In this document: positions 1-10,510 of the stretch, piece by piece
Layout: each line of letters begins with the position of its first letter
Position numbering within the stretch: position 1 is the stretch's first letter
Assembly: GCF_000143415.4 (NCBI RefSeq)
Contig: NW_003314261.1
Span: forward strand, 5,458,199 to 5,522,198
Source of the DNA: Selaginella moellendorffii
Taxonomy: Eukaryota > Streptophyta > Lycopodiopsida > Selaginellales > Selaginellaceae
Reading direction: 5' to 3'
Length of the DNA stretch: 64,000 nt
Notes under the pieces: generated by a model
Database searches by the model: none
What the model was told of the DNA's origin: nothing
Seen by the model: the letters and a program-made list of their open reading frames with translations, nothing else
Translations under genes and position numbers: made by a program

Positions 1-49
1 AAGATGGAAACTTGAGAGACGAGCGAGAGCTGGAAGATTACTGGCCTAC

Positions 50-1636
50 CTTGGTGTTGAACATGAAAATGTGGTGCTCGCCAATGCTGGCTCCATTGGC
101 ATGGAGCAAATCGAGGTGGAGCTCGTTCAAGCTCCTCAGCACCGCCAGGAGCACGTAGTTCCGCCGCCTCCGCTGGGTGAGCTTGATGTTTACTTCGTCG
201 TCCACGATCCTGACGTCGATTTGCGTTCCCATCTGTGACGTTCTTTGCAGCCAGGAGCTCCGGAGCTGCGAGCCATCGCCCAGGAAAGTTGTCTCCTTGG
301 ACACTCGCGTCCCTCCCGGCTGGATGGCGGAGCTGCTCTCCATGTCCGTGACACCACCACCCTCGGAAGGATTGTCCGGCGACGCCTTGCAGCGCCTCTT
401 GTTGGATCCACGCCGCTTCTCCTCGACTAGCAGCTGCAACTCCTGGACGGTTCTCTTGAGCTCCTTGACATACTCGATGGCGTCCGCGACGATGGAAGCT
501 CTATCAGCCTGCGAAGGTTAGTTGGGTGAGAAGTGAGAATAGATCGATCGACGAACAGGAAAAAATGAAGCCAAAAAGGAATGCAGCACAGGATAATGGA
601 TCGATCGACAAGAGGAAAAAAAGAAGCAAAAAGAAAGGGAAATGCAGCACAGGAGAGTTCTATATGCAAGGGTGGCCAGGCTGAAGATAAGAACCTTTGA
701 GGGGTTGGGGACCAAGGATCTCAATGTCTGATACTTCTCGTTGAGATACTCACGCCGCTGCCGCTCCGTCGCGAAGTGATTGATGCCTCGGTTCTCGGCT
801 CCTTTGCCGAAAGTGAAGTCCCTCTTCTCGAACAGGCTCGGGAAGAGGCGGCCCTCTTCGTGGCCGCCGCTGGTATCCCGGTCTTCCAAGTCGAGCAAGC
901 CGGGAGGACGCATTATACCGGACTTTGAGCTCAGGTGGTGGTCGGAAGCATGAGGCAAGGTGTGAAGCAAATGCCTGAAGGAAGGCTGTGGAAGCAATTG
1001 CTGGCCGTGGACATGAGAAGAGTCGCCAATCTCTGCTGCGGTGGTGAAGGACGACAAGGCTCCTTGATGGCTCAGCTTCTTGGAGCTGACGGAGTTGAAT
1101 GGCCCGGAGATGGTTCCTCCCGGCAGCGACGATGAGGCACAGCGCGGGAGCTGGAGGAGGCTCAGGAGCTCCGACTCTCTCCGGAACTTTGGTGGAGTGG
1201 AGTTGCCGAAGAAGTTTTGCTGCTGGACTTGGATGTGCTGCTGCTGCATAAGCATCTCCTGGAGGACATGGACGTTTTCTTCCCAGGTGGTGGCGGTGGC
1301 GGTGGAGGAGGCAGCGGTGGTGGTGTTGGCGGTGGTCTGCTGCTGGCTGTTTGCTGGTTGCTGCTGCTGCAACATGTCGTGGAGAAGCTGGCCATTGTCA
1401 TCCAATTCGAATTCCACCGAAGGGACGTGCAGCTCCGAGCTAAGTTGCGGAGCGTCGCTGTGGATTTCTCCCAGCGCCAGATTCGAGGCCTCGAGTTGCT
1501 TCTCGAGCGTGTCTGTGAGATCCAGCAAACCGGTGCCATTGTCCGAATCCAGGCCCCCCTCCAGCGTGAAACTCTCCGAGGAGCGAGCAAAGTAGTTGTG
1601 ATCCTCGTAAAGCGTGGTAGCCCCAAAATGCTGCAT
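50..1636 (-). CDS. bHLH transcription factor, bHLH10/89/91 (tapetal EAT1/TIP2) type, 3' end outside window
   Basis: Probable DNA-binding regulator in the nucleus. Exons are 1636-695 and 508-50. Splicing 695 to 508 joins PNPSK to ADRAS inside the loop of the helix-loop-helix. The basic region starts at about residue 286 with ATERQRR, helix 1 follows, and helix 2 (ASIVADAIEYVKEL) runs to about residue 340, then a leucine-rich extension. The C-terminal part (about 400-467) resembles the ACT-like region of this family and ends in HIFMFNTK at a GT donor, so the last 25-35 residues lie left of the window. The N-terminal half is low complexity with Gln, Ser and Thr runs. The start at 1636 is chosen because reading further upstream crosses a leader intron (1650-1762) that would introduce a stop. 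Flowering-plant relatives control tapetum and pollen development; a sporangial role here is inference. Confidence 0.85.
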
Positions 1637-1649
1637 TATGATCCTTCGC

Positions 1650-1762
1650 CTGGGCAGGAGACAACGAGTAGAGAAGGATGTGTCAACGAGTGGAGAAGAA
1701 GAACAAGAACAAGAACAAGGTGCTGGAGGCATGGTGAGAACAAATTTTGTTTTCCACAGTAC
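1650..1762 (-). other. Leader intron of the bHLH gene
   Basis: On the minus strand AACAAG|GTACTG forms the donor and a pyrimidine-rich stretch ending CCCAG forms the acceptor, 13 bases before the chosen ATG. Splicing puts an in-frame stop (TAA) just before ATG 1636, so the exon upstream is untranslated. The open frame continuing through this region is therefore not evidence for a longer protein. Confidence 0.55.
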
Positions 1763-1902
1763 CTTGTTTCTGATGTTTTCTCTGCTGCCTAGTTCATCTT
1801 GACGACGACAAAGTACCTCGGCTCCTGGTTCGCTGGTATGAACACCTCCCTGGAGGAAAGAAGGCGACGAAGAAGAAGAAGAAGACAACGGGACATTCAA
1901 CA

Positions 1903-1909
1903 ATATATA
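1903..1909 (-). promoter_or_regulatory. TATA box of the bHLH gene
   Basis: TATATAT on the minus strand, about 267 bases upstream of the ATG and upstream of the leader intron. The spacing fits a short spliced leader. No transcript data are available here. Confidence 0.45.
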
Positions 1910-4512
1910 GCGACCGAGGCCGCTCCGTTCCGTTTCCCTCTTCTGTTCCGGTGCACGGTAGCAACGAACTCGGTTGCACGCAAACCAGTACTCGGAGTAC
2001 CTCGGCTCATCTCGTTTTCTTCCACTTCATTCCAGCTCTGTTCTTTATTCCCTGCGAGTGAGGTGAGCTTCAAGGTGGGAAAGCGTCGGCGTTTACGTTT
2101 GTCTTCTTTTTGTCTTTCCTTTTTCCTGTTTTTCTTTTCTTTTCTTTTCTTTTCTTTCTTTTGTGCTTCTCTACTGACGGATGATATCGTAATTGTCCAG
2201 GCTCCGGCACCAGCAGGGTTACAACTCTTGGACAGTAGAGGGAAGACCATGCACATAGGAGACTATCGTGCCCGCTATGTGCTGGCTTTCTAGGAGGCAC
2301 GGAGCGAGGACCGGCTGGTACAGTAAATGTCCCAGCCCCTGACATACCTTACGAAGTTAAAACGACGAACGCATACGAGAGGTACGTCATACATCCGTCA
2401 TGCTTTACTCTTGTGCTTTGAGAATTTGTGCCTCGCTTCATACATCCGTCGTGCTTAAGTTGTGGTGCTTAGAGATTTTTGTGCTTGTGACATGGAGACG
2501 CCTTCTTTTGCATCTCTGTTTGCTTGTCTTTTGCTTGTGCTTCTTGTTTAGTTGAACCAGGCTTTGTGCTTGGCAGGACAGAATCCGATTCCCGTTTCTT
2601 GGCCTGGGTCAAAAATTAATCGTCTGGCATCTTTACTGCTGCCGAGCAAAGCTAAGTGGTTTTTTCGTTTAGCAGTTTGCATGGTATTTTAGTTTTCTCG
2701 ATTCGCATCGACTCTTTTCGCCGGGCTTCTGATTTCAGTCAGAGTTGCGAGAAAATTGTCCTTAAGTTAGACGTTTCTGTCCCCGCACTTGCAAGCCGTC
2801 ATATGATCTGAATAGAACCGTATGTGTCTGTCGTCCCCCCGTTGCTTACGTCTCTTGATTTGAAGGGAATTTTTTTTTCCAAGGCTCGCGAAACCGTGTC
2901 TACAGAGCTTCGCTTTTGGATGCTTCCGCATTGAGCCAGCACCACCATCATTTTCTAAAGGGGCACCTATCATGTGAACTCTTTGTCATTTCTTGCTTGC
3001 CAAGCCTATGTTTGGTGTGATGTGCAGCGGGTACTCAAACTCTGCCTGCCAAAGCTTGCGTGCTTATCTTTGATAGTTAACTAATCCCCCTCTCACTCTC
3101 CCTCCTTGCAGGCAGTAAGGCCATCTTCGTTGCTGTGCCGGCATGCAAATTAAAGCTCATCTCGTCCCCGCAAGCTCTCTACATCCCAGTACTCGCGAAC
3201 GATTATGAACTGGCATCATGGTCTTCCACCAAACTCGTCCAACATGAGTAGCCGGAGGGGAACAGTATACTTGAAGAAAGGAGGGGGAATATATATATAT
3301 GCCCAAAGCATATATATATATATATATATATATCATTCCCAGTCCTCTCGCCAGTCTACGACTTCGACTGGCAACTACAACAAAGGAAAGACACAATTTT
3401 GGCGAGAAGAAAACAGAGGAAAGCAAAAGGTGGAGGGAGGCACAGATTAAACTGGAGCATCGCAGAATCAAAACAGGAACAGCACCTATCACTTTCCGGG
3501 GGGAGGCATTGGAATTTTGGTAGGTGGCAGCGTCTCCATCGCGAAATCATTGGAAGGGATGAAGATATGGATCTCTAGTCAAGGCGCTGGGAGGGGTATC
3601 TTATACACTTTCATCAGTTTTTGGGAGGAGGAGGACGAGAAGGGGTCAAAGTTGGTTCCAACGCGCTTGGGATGAGGCCGGGCTTTACCATTTAAAAATG
3701 GCAGGCTTTTGCACGGTTGTGCTTCCGGAGTACAGAGATTCAAAGAAGGCCGAAGGCTCCGAAAAAAGAGAGTTTTTTCTTCTCTTCTTCCTGTATACCC
3801 GGTATGTGTTTCTTTCTCTTCTTCTTTAACTTTTTTCCTTGCGATGTACACTCACAAGAATTTGTAGATCGATCTGGAGCGCATCTAACACTCGAAAGTC
3901 ATGGGCCGAAGAGAGCTCTCTCTCCCAATCCGAATGCTAGAAGCAGTGTGTCGGACTTTGCTTGTAAGGTATGTTGTGGATCATTTGCTTCTTTCGCTGG
4001 AATTTATTGTGTTGCTCCCGGCAGCGTCGTGAATCGTGATTGATTGGTTTCTCGTGATGCTCTTGCCAGGTTTGTTTCGGGGAGTTTTATTTCGTTTCGC
4101 CCCCGCCATTGCGCTTGTTTCCATCATCCATGGAATGATTGTCCATAATTGGTTTCGTTAGATTGACTCACACAATGTGGGTGGCCTTTCATTCCTGGGC
4201 AAGTTTTGGTGTCGCCATTAAGGTTGATGTTCTTCTAACATCGCTTTATCTGTTCTTCTTCTTTTCTGGCTTTGCTTTGCCTTTCTTTTGCAGGCTCGCG
4301 CGCTCGCTCGAGCATAAATCCGGCATGCGGGGGTGGGAATATCCCCGCTTTCCTGCATGATGTGTAACAAACTCACGGCCGTACGAGTTGGGACCACTTT
4401 TGTACGGCTGGGCGCGGCACATCCAACGGCTCTGTTTGAATTTGACGACGGTCAGCTGGATATTCCGCCTGGCTTGCGACTTTTAGGGTTTTAGACCGCT
4501 GCCCGGCGATGG
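1910..4512. other. Intergenic, no supported gene
   Basis: Pyrimidine-rich and mixed-composition DNA with several short open frames, none showing a known domain or a consistent splice pattern. It contains a (TA)n microsatellite hairpin at about 3288-3333. The part near 1.9-2.3 kb is presumably bHLH promoter. Confidence 0.5.
3288..3333. repeat. (TA)n microsatellite with hairpin symmetry
   Basis: Two AT-alternating runs flank a short centre reading GCCCAAAGC, so the two arms can pair around a five-base loop. Confidence 0.7.
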
Positions 4513-4824
4513 ATGCAGTGGATGGAGCTAGCTGATAGCGCTAGCGCTTCCACGCGGCTAGATCTCTTTCTCAGTTCTTCCTTTTTCTTCTCGTTCTTTC
4601 TAACAGGCGAGCGCTTGGAATATTTATTGGAACACGTGAAGTCTCTGGCCAACGATGAAGGAACAATTGTACATCCTGGAATGCCAGACGTAAGTAACTC
4701 AGTGATGAGGATCCATGATTCGCTTGACTTCTTTTCTTAGGAGCCGAAGCAATTCACTGCAGTGGCTGCTCGTTCCAAAGACGAAGAAGAGTCGTTTGAA
4801 AGAAATCCGATCAATCGGTCATGA
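4513..4824 (+). CDS. Possible small spliced gene, product unknown
   Basis: I do not recognise the family. The open frame from ATG 4513 runs to a strong donor (GAC|GTAAGT at 4689), skips 4690-4740, and resumes at an acceptor (TTTTCTTAG) with EPKQFTAVAARSKDEEE, ending at TGA 4822-4824. The segment ERLEYLLEHVKSLANDEG looks like genuine protein with a helical, charged composition. A pyrimidine tract ending CTAACAG at 4594-4606 looks like a second acceptor, but the only donor giving the right phase leaves a 33-base intron, which is too short. The first exon and true start are therefore uncertain. A GGGTTTTAG leader motif lies just upstream at about 4487. Confidence 0.35.
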
Positions 4825-7666
4825 AGTAGTGAATGGCAGCTTTGTCAACACTGGGACAAACGAAGAGAAAAGAGGGAGACCGTGCTACTCGGTTGACTTG
4901 TGTGGCGTATCTAATTCCCGGAGCTTGCATTTCTGCGAGGGACTTTTACTCCGCTACGATATTCTCAACGTGCGTGCCTCACCTTGTTGAGCTAGTCCAT
5001 GACGCCAGGTCCAACTGTTTCTAGCTTTCGGGATTTTTTGCGATTTCTTTCGTGTTTATGTTGATGTCTCACTGTCAGGGACGAGAAATCAGAGGCTTCC
5101 TACACGACTTAACGATTTTTGTGCTGCGCTGAGGATCACCAGGTTCGCTCTTTACAACATACAACAAGATGCATTGGTTCTGCTTTGACTTCCTTCTTTG
5201 GTTTTTGTCTCTTTTCTTGCGATGGACTTCACGACACGGATTGATGTCGAGGTCAGAGCAAAGTATTCTAGTTTTCTAAAAGCTTCTCAGGCTTCTTTGC
5301 TTTTCGTTTTCCGTGCTGCGACAATCAGGAGGGAAGACTATGGCAACGGCACTCTCTTTTTTCTATACTCAGATCGTAACATCAACGCTTTTTAAGGTTC
5401 TTTGACAGGGATGGAGATGCTTTAGTTTTGACAAGAGCATTTGACTTGCAGCTAGTGTTAATGGTTTGTGTTCACTTGGAAAGCATAGTGACGGCGACCA
5501 AACAAGTTTAGTACGATGGCAATGGAATTCCTTGACGTGCCCAGCGCTTCCACTTAAGACCTCGTTTCATGGCAGGGAAGCGATTCTGGCTGATAAATCG
5601 TGGTATTTTAATTTGTGGCATTTTTGCAGATATACTGTTTGGCAAGACCAAACGTTTTGCGTCTTTGTCCAAACACTTGAATGTGTAAATGGTGCTGTAG
5701 CTAGTACTGATGATGTTGTTGCTGTTGTGTTTGTCCAAACACTTGAGAGTGTATAAATGCTTGTTTCTCGTTCGCACATACATAGCATCTAGATCAAGCT
5801 CAGGATAAACCTGTCCATCCCAACATTGGATGATGATCCTCTAATAGTAGCCACCATAGGTGTGTTCCAAGTCATCTATAGCTTGAATGCCTCTCTTTAC
5901 AACCTCCTTTGTGGAATGTTGCAAGGGAGGAGAGATGCTGCTTGATGTACTTGAAATTACTAACTATCATCATGATTTCTACTTTTTGCAGACTCTCCTG
6001 GTTGCATGTGGCAATTGACAAGCTCTGTCATCTCATTGTGCTGAGCCGGCCATGACATTTTGATTTCCCAGGCACCAGCTATTATGGCATTAACAGAATC
6101 CTCTTGCTTCATGATCTAGTAGCGATCTATGTTTGTATCCATGTTGATCTTTTGGACTGCTACACGGCATGCCTCACGCTCTTCACAAGGAAGAGTTTCT
6201 TCAATCTGCTCAAGAAGAACAGCATAAGGCAAGGCAGATTGATTGACAACAAGCATCAATGGAAAGTTGAAAACCATGGTATCAAAGAAAGATAGTAATC
6301 AGAGTTCTTGTTCTTCTCCTCTTTACCATGCTTGCAAAGGAGAGAAGACAGGAGCAAAAAAGCAAAATTCAAGAAATGAACTCACACACTGACGAAGTCT
6401 TAAGAATAAAAGTGATTTGTCATACCCCATTGTGCGAATGAGAATTCTTGCTTGAATTGTGGGATATTGCAAATCTAGTCGAGGCTTGCAGCTCGGTATC
6501 TAGGAGTGACAAACCTTGATGGGTTCTCAATCCAGTGCATTAGGAACTTTTGAGCACTAGTACTACAGGCTTCTTCCTCTATTTCAGATGCAGATTGTTG
6601 ATATCATTTTGTAGAACAAGCTAAGCCTTAAGACCTGTTTTCAATCAAATAACATGTTTAAGATTAAAAGGATTAAATATACTTGCTTGCAGCCTCGAAA
6701 TTTTCAGCTGGCTTGGAACGTTCTGAAGGTCAAAGAATCTCTGCATGAGTAGCACGCTGAACCTGTGACATGCCTCGTGCTACATTATAAATATTCGCAA
6801 AATAATGGAATCTAGACGTATTCCCACTTGCTAAGCCAACGAGCGCTGACGTTGCGCAGTGTGTGGCGCTTGCGTGTAATAAAAGAGAATTTTTTCTCCT
6901 CCGTAATTTTAAGAGTTGGTGGGATTGTGATAATGCGTTAATGATGTGCTTGGTGGCACCCAATGGATTCTCCAAACAATGGATGGCAAAGAATCACCCA
7001 GCGAGAGCCCACCCAGAAATCATCCAAGCTCGAAAACAACTGGATGGAGAAAATTTTTAGGCAACATTGACACTGGTGATTTTATGATTGTGGTGCTGAT
7101 TAAAATCCAAGCTTCTATCTCAAATCTAGCTGGCAACACAAATCCATTTAAGCAAGCTAGACTTTGGACAAATGCCTCCCATTCTTGTCCGCTTGCATGG
7201 TGTGATGTGTGAAGTGTGGTGGACAAGTTTTGGGCGTATGCCGCAAGAATCGAGCCCACGACCGAGCACATTCCAGGGCATATGCGCGAGAATTTTGCGC
7301 CAGCTGGCCGCCAGGCTGTCATTTTCTTGCCTTGGTTTTAGGCGTCGTCAAGGATTTAGGGTTTTATGATTTTTTCTGTGCGAGCAGGGGAGGGCGGGGC
7401 GATCCTCTCCACCGCCATAGCCAGCAAGGAGATCGATCGGTGATCGGCGCCGCCCTCCCGTCTCGGTAATCCGGGCCGCATTCCCTGCGATCCAACGCGC
7501 AGATCTTTTGTTTCTTCGTTTTTTTCTCCCCTTTTTTTCTTTCTTTCTTTGGTTTCGAGCTTCGTTTCTTCGTAGCCTCTATAGAGTTTTCTTCTCTTTC
7601 GATCTGCTTTTCTTCTTTTCGATTCTTTTGTATATTTGGTAGCGAGCTTCAAGCTAGGCGAGGGCG
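4825..7666. other. Intergenic, including leader of the DUF1685 gene
   Basis: No gene supported. Two direct repeats with the core TTGTCCAAACACTTGA lie at about 5664-5690 and 5729-5759. From about 7340 the sequence becomes pyrimidine- and CpG-rich and is probably promoter and 5' leader of the gene starting at 7667; its frames are interrupted. Confidence 0.5.
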
Positions 7667-8620
7667 ATGAGCAGCAGTGTGACGGCAGTGCTCGAGGAGA
7701 GGTCGACGAACCATCAGGAAGTAAGCGAAGAAGTAGTAGCGATCCCAGAGGGCGCGGCCACCAAGCCCTTCTCCGCGTTTGGATCATACCGACAGCGTCA
7801 CGGGGATGTGGAGAACATCAATTTCAAGGCTGGGATGTCGTCAGAGGCGCCGGCGATACTGGGCTCAGTCGCTGGCGGCGGCACGGATCTCGTCCAGGGC
7901 GGCGCTCACGGGAGCAAGAGCGCGCCCGTGAACATCCCCAGATCCTCGGGAAGCGGAGGCGGCAGCAAGGATCCGGGGATGCGCCGCAGGGTTCTTCGCC
8001 CCAGGAATCGCGAGGTGGAGCTGGACGAGGCCTGGGAGCGCAAGAGGGACCAGCATTTGCTCGAGGAGATGAAGCAGGCGACCGAGAATCGCCAGGCCCG
8101 AGCAGTGGGGCGGAGCGTCTCCGACTGTGGCGAGCGCCCGCTGCCACGGCTGGACAGCACTGCTCGCGCCGCGGATAAGACGCGGTTTCGAGCTCGCAGC
8201 TTGACCGACGAGGATCTGGACGAGCTGAGAGGAAGCATCGATCTGGGATTTGGGTTTAGCAACCAGGCGGATCCCCGGCTGTGGAACACGCTCCCGGCGC
8301 TGGAGCTGTGCTACGCGATCAACCAGCAGTACCAGAACAAGGGCTCTCCCGTTTCGACGGTGGACGACGATGGAACAGGCAGCGATGGGACTGGCAGTCC
8401 CATGAATTCTCCCTCCTGGACCGTCTCCAGTCCTGGTAAGTTCTTTCAAGCTCTTTCATGGTTGCTTCCTTTGGTTTCGTATCGCTCATCGAAAGCGTGT
8501 TATCCTTTTTTCTTTTTCCGTGTAGGTGATCATCCCCAGCAAGTGAAAACACGAATCAGGCACTGGGCTCAGGCGGTTGCTTGCACGATTCGCCAGAATT
8601 ACAAGCATGAATCGTCGTGA
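7667..8620 (+). CDS. DUF1685 family protein
   Basis: Plant-specific family of unknown biochemical role. Exons 7667-8435 and 8526-8620 join as SSPG|DHPQ and give 287 residues. The conserved block is residues about 185-225: LTDEDLDELRGSIDLGFGF, then PRLWNTLPALELCYAI. The C-terminus VKTRIRHWAQAVACTIRQN is the second family hallmark. The N-terminal half is low complexity, charged and Gly/Ser-rich. The intron is 90 bases with GTAAG and TGTAG ends. No signal peptide or membrane segment is visible. A poly(A) signal AATAAA lies at 8738. Membership is firm from the two motifs. Confidence 0.9.
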   Translation: MSSSVTAVLEERSTNHQEVSEEVVAIPEGAATKPFSAFGSYRQRHGDVENINFKAGMSSEAPAILGSVAGGGTDLVQGGAHGSKSAPVNIPRSSGSGGGSKDPGMRRRVLRPRNREVELDEAWERKRDQHLLEEMKQATENRQARAVGRSVSDCGERPLPRLDSTARAADKTRFRARSLTDEDLDELRGSIDLGFGFSNQADPRLWNTLPALELCYAINQQYQNKGSPVSTVDDDGTGSDGTGSPMNSPSWTVSSPGKFFQALSWLLPLVSYRSSKACYPFFFFRVGDHPQQVKTRIRHWAQAVACTIRQNYKHESS

Positions 8621-8622
8621 TG

Positions 8623-8652
8623 GTGGTGGTGGTGGTGGTGGTGGTGGTGGTG
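8623..8652. repeat. (GGT)n trinucleotide repeat in 3' UTR
   Basis: About ten TGG/GGT units directly after the stop codon of the DUF1685 gene. Confidence 0.8.
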
Positions 8653-8737
8653 ATTCAGTATGACAATCAAGACGAAGTAGAAAAAGCAAGAAGAACGAAC
8701 CAAGAACAAGAAGAACAAGCGAGGTGCTAAGTACTCG

Positions 8738-8743
8738 AATAAA
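8738..8743 (+). terminator. Poly(A) signal AATAAA
   Basis: Canonical hexamer 118 bases after the DUF1685 stop codon. Confidence 0.5.
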
Positions 8744-8812
8744 GATCATCGAGTTTACGAAAACACGAAGGAAGTGGAGGCGGCGCGCGGTCGTGAAAGA
8801 GAGATAAGCTTT

Positions 8813-8833
8813 CTAATCTCTCTCTCTCTCTCA
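8813..8833. repeat. (TC)n microsatellite
   Basis: Ten or so TC units followed by CACACGCAC. Confidence 0.8.
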
Positions 8834-9157
8834 CACGCACAAGCAGGGCTTAACTTCTAGCTTATATACATACTTTCAAGACGTGGTTTTAGCTCTCTGA
8901 CGATTCTTAGAGATTTCCAGCAACGCGCTTCAAGAATTCAACACCTTCAACAACACCCGCAAGCGTGTTGGTGGTGGTGTTGCTCGAGGGGCCACCGAGC
9001 TGTGTAAGTTGCCCGCATCATCCAGCTCGTCGTCGTTGTTTATAAGAAAATACTAACTACAAGCCAGCAGAATTCTTCCTCTTGTTTTTTCAATCTGTGT
9101 TTTTTTGTTTTTTTTTGTTCCTCGTTTGTGTGGGCCGGGCCTGCAATAGGTGTTGTG

Positions 9158-10510
9158 TAGTGTAGCGGAGCTGCACAGGCTTTGGTTTTGTTTTCTTTCT
9201 CGCGTTCTAACATGTTTCTCGGCGCTGGTTTAGCTTTGGGAAGCTTTTCCTCTCTTGTCTGAGCGGCTTTCGAGGTATTCGGCTTTGTTTTCTTTGCTTT
9301 CTGCCGCTCCTGTTTGTGGGAGACTAACATCGCAGCTGCTTTGTCCTGCAGATCTTTGACTTGGCCCGCACACGCGAGAAAAGGCATCCGAGCGAGAAGC
9401 ACTGACACGCGATGGGGAAAGGTGTTGAGCAACAGGGTCTTGACACACATAATCGCTGTGAGTGCTTGGATCAGAAGCTCTAGCTAGCGACAGGAGGAGT
9501 GGGGCTCTCGCTCGATCAGGACGAACTCAATCAGGAAGAACAAAGCGAGAACAAAGGAAAGAAGTATAAAGAAGTGATCTGCAAACCGGCTGTGGAAACG
9601 TGGATCCAAGCCAAAAAATCTGCTGCTTGCCTTTGGTTGGCTGGCTGGTTTGGTTCGTTTGGTGGCGAGCGTATTGAAGAATTGGAAGGCGGATTTTAAT
9701 GGGTTGGGTCACTGTTTGGTGGAGGTCTCTCCAAAAGAAATTCATTCTCGTTTTTATGTTTGGTTTCGCCCCCGGTCTTTTTCTTCTTTATTGAAAGCCA
9801 GGATTCGCTCGCGAAGATTTGGGAAGAATCATATGATTTTGAGCCGTTTGACCGTTGACCGCACGAGCCCTAGTTTTTATGAAGAGAAATTTACCGCCAA
9901 ATTCTCTGTTGTAGGGTTTTTCTTCTTTCCTAGGGTTCTTGCTTGCGATGGACCAATCATCCAATCCCGCTGTTGGAGTCGTAGAAGGAGAGGAGGATCG
10001 GGCTCACTGGATCTCCGAGTGGCTGTGGCCATGGTGGTGGTGGTGATGGTGGTGTTGGAGTGCCGCCATGGCGGGGACGGGCTTGACGTCTATGTCAACA
10101 GAAGAGGTGAGCTGCCGCAGGTGAGCCGGATTGTTGCCACTGGAGTGGATTGGATTGTTTTTGATGAGTGCCAGCAGCTGGTGCTGGGTGCCTGGGTGAT
10201 TGAAGGCTGCAGAGCTTGGGTTCAGGCCCAGCCTTCCCAGTTTGCTCAGATCTCACCAGTATGAATTGCTGCTGCTTGGGGCTGGAGTTCATTTATAAGC
10301 TCTAGGTTTGACCCTGTTAAGTGGTGGTGGTGGTGGTGGTGTGAAAGTTTGCAAAGGTTGAAACTGAGTGGTGGTGCTATTGCTCCACCATAGCTAAGGA
10401 GCTGTAGGAGGTGACTGGAGAGGTTTGCTGGTGAGCATTGCTGCCTATCCTGGCTGATGATAGCAAGAGGCTCAGGCCTTGTAGGTACTGCTGGTGCACA
10501 GATTCTTGCA
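9158..10510 (-). pseudogene. Truncated SBP-box 3' end, direct copy of 15164-16519
   Basis: This stretch aligns base for base, with short gaps, to the last part of exon 3 and the downstream flank of the intact SBP gene 6.0 kb to the right. Shared landmarks are the stop-codon region, the CAC/GTG (His) repeat, the microRNA-like site and the 3' flank. It has no SBP zinc fingers, several small deletions and a broken frame, so it is a dead fragment. Many differences are CG to TG or CA changes, concentrated between about 9950 and 10510. Homology stops at ATTCTTGC, where AT-rich DNA begins. Confidence 0.85.

Noticed and set aside
1637-1903. Upstream extension of the bHLH frame (starting MLNVPLSS)
   Set aside because: The extension runs through a probable leader intron; after splicing a stop precedes the ATG at 1636.
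4574-4606. 33-base intron in the small gene
   Set aside because: The acceptor looks real but the intron would be shorter than any plausible plant intron; an unseen upstream donor is more likely.
7824-8449. Minus-strand and other-phase frames over the DUF1685 gene
   Set aside because: Shadows of the GC-rich coding exon; no family features.
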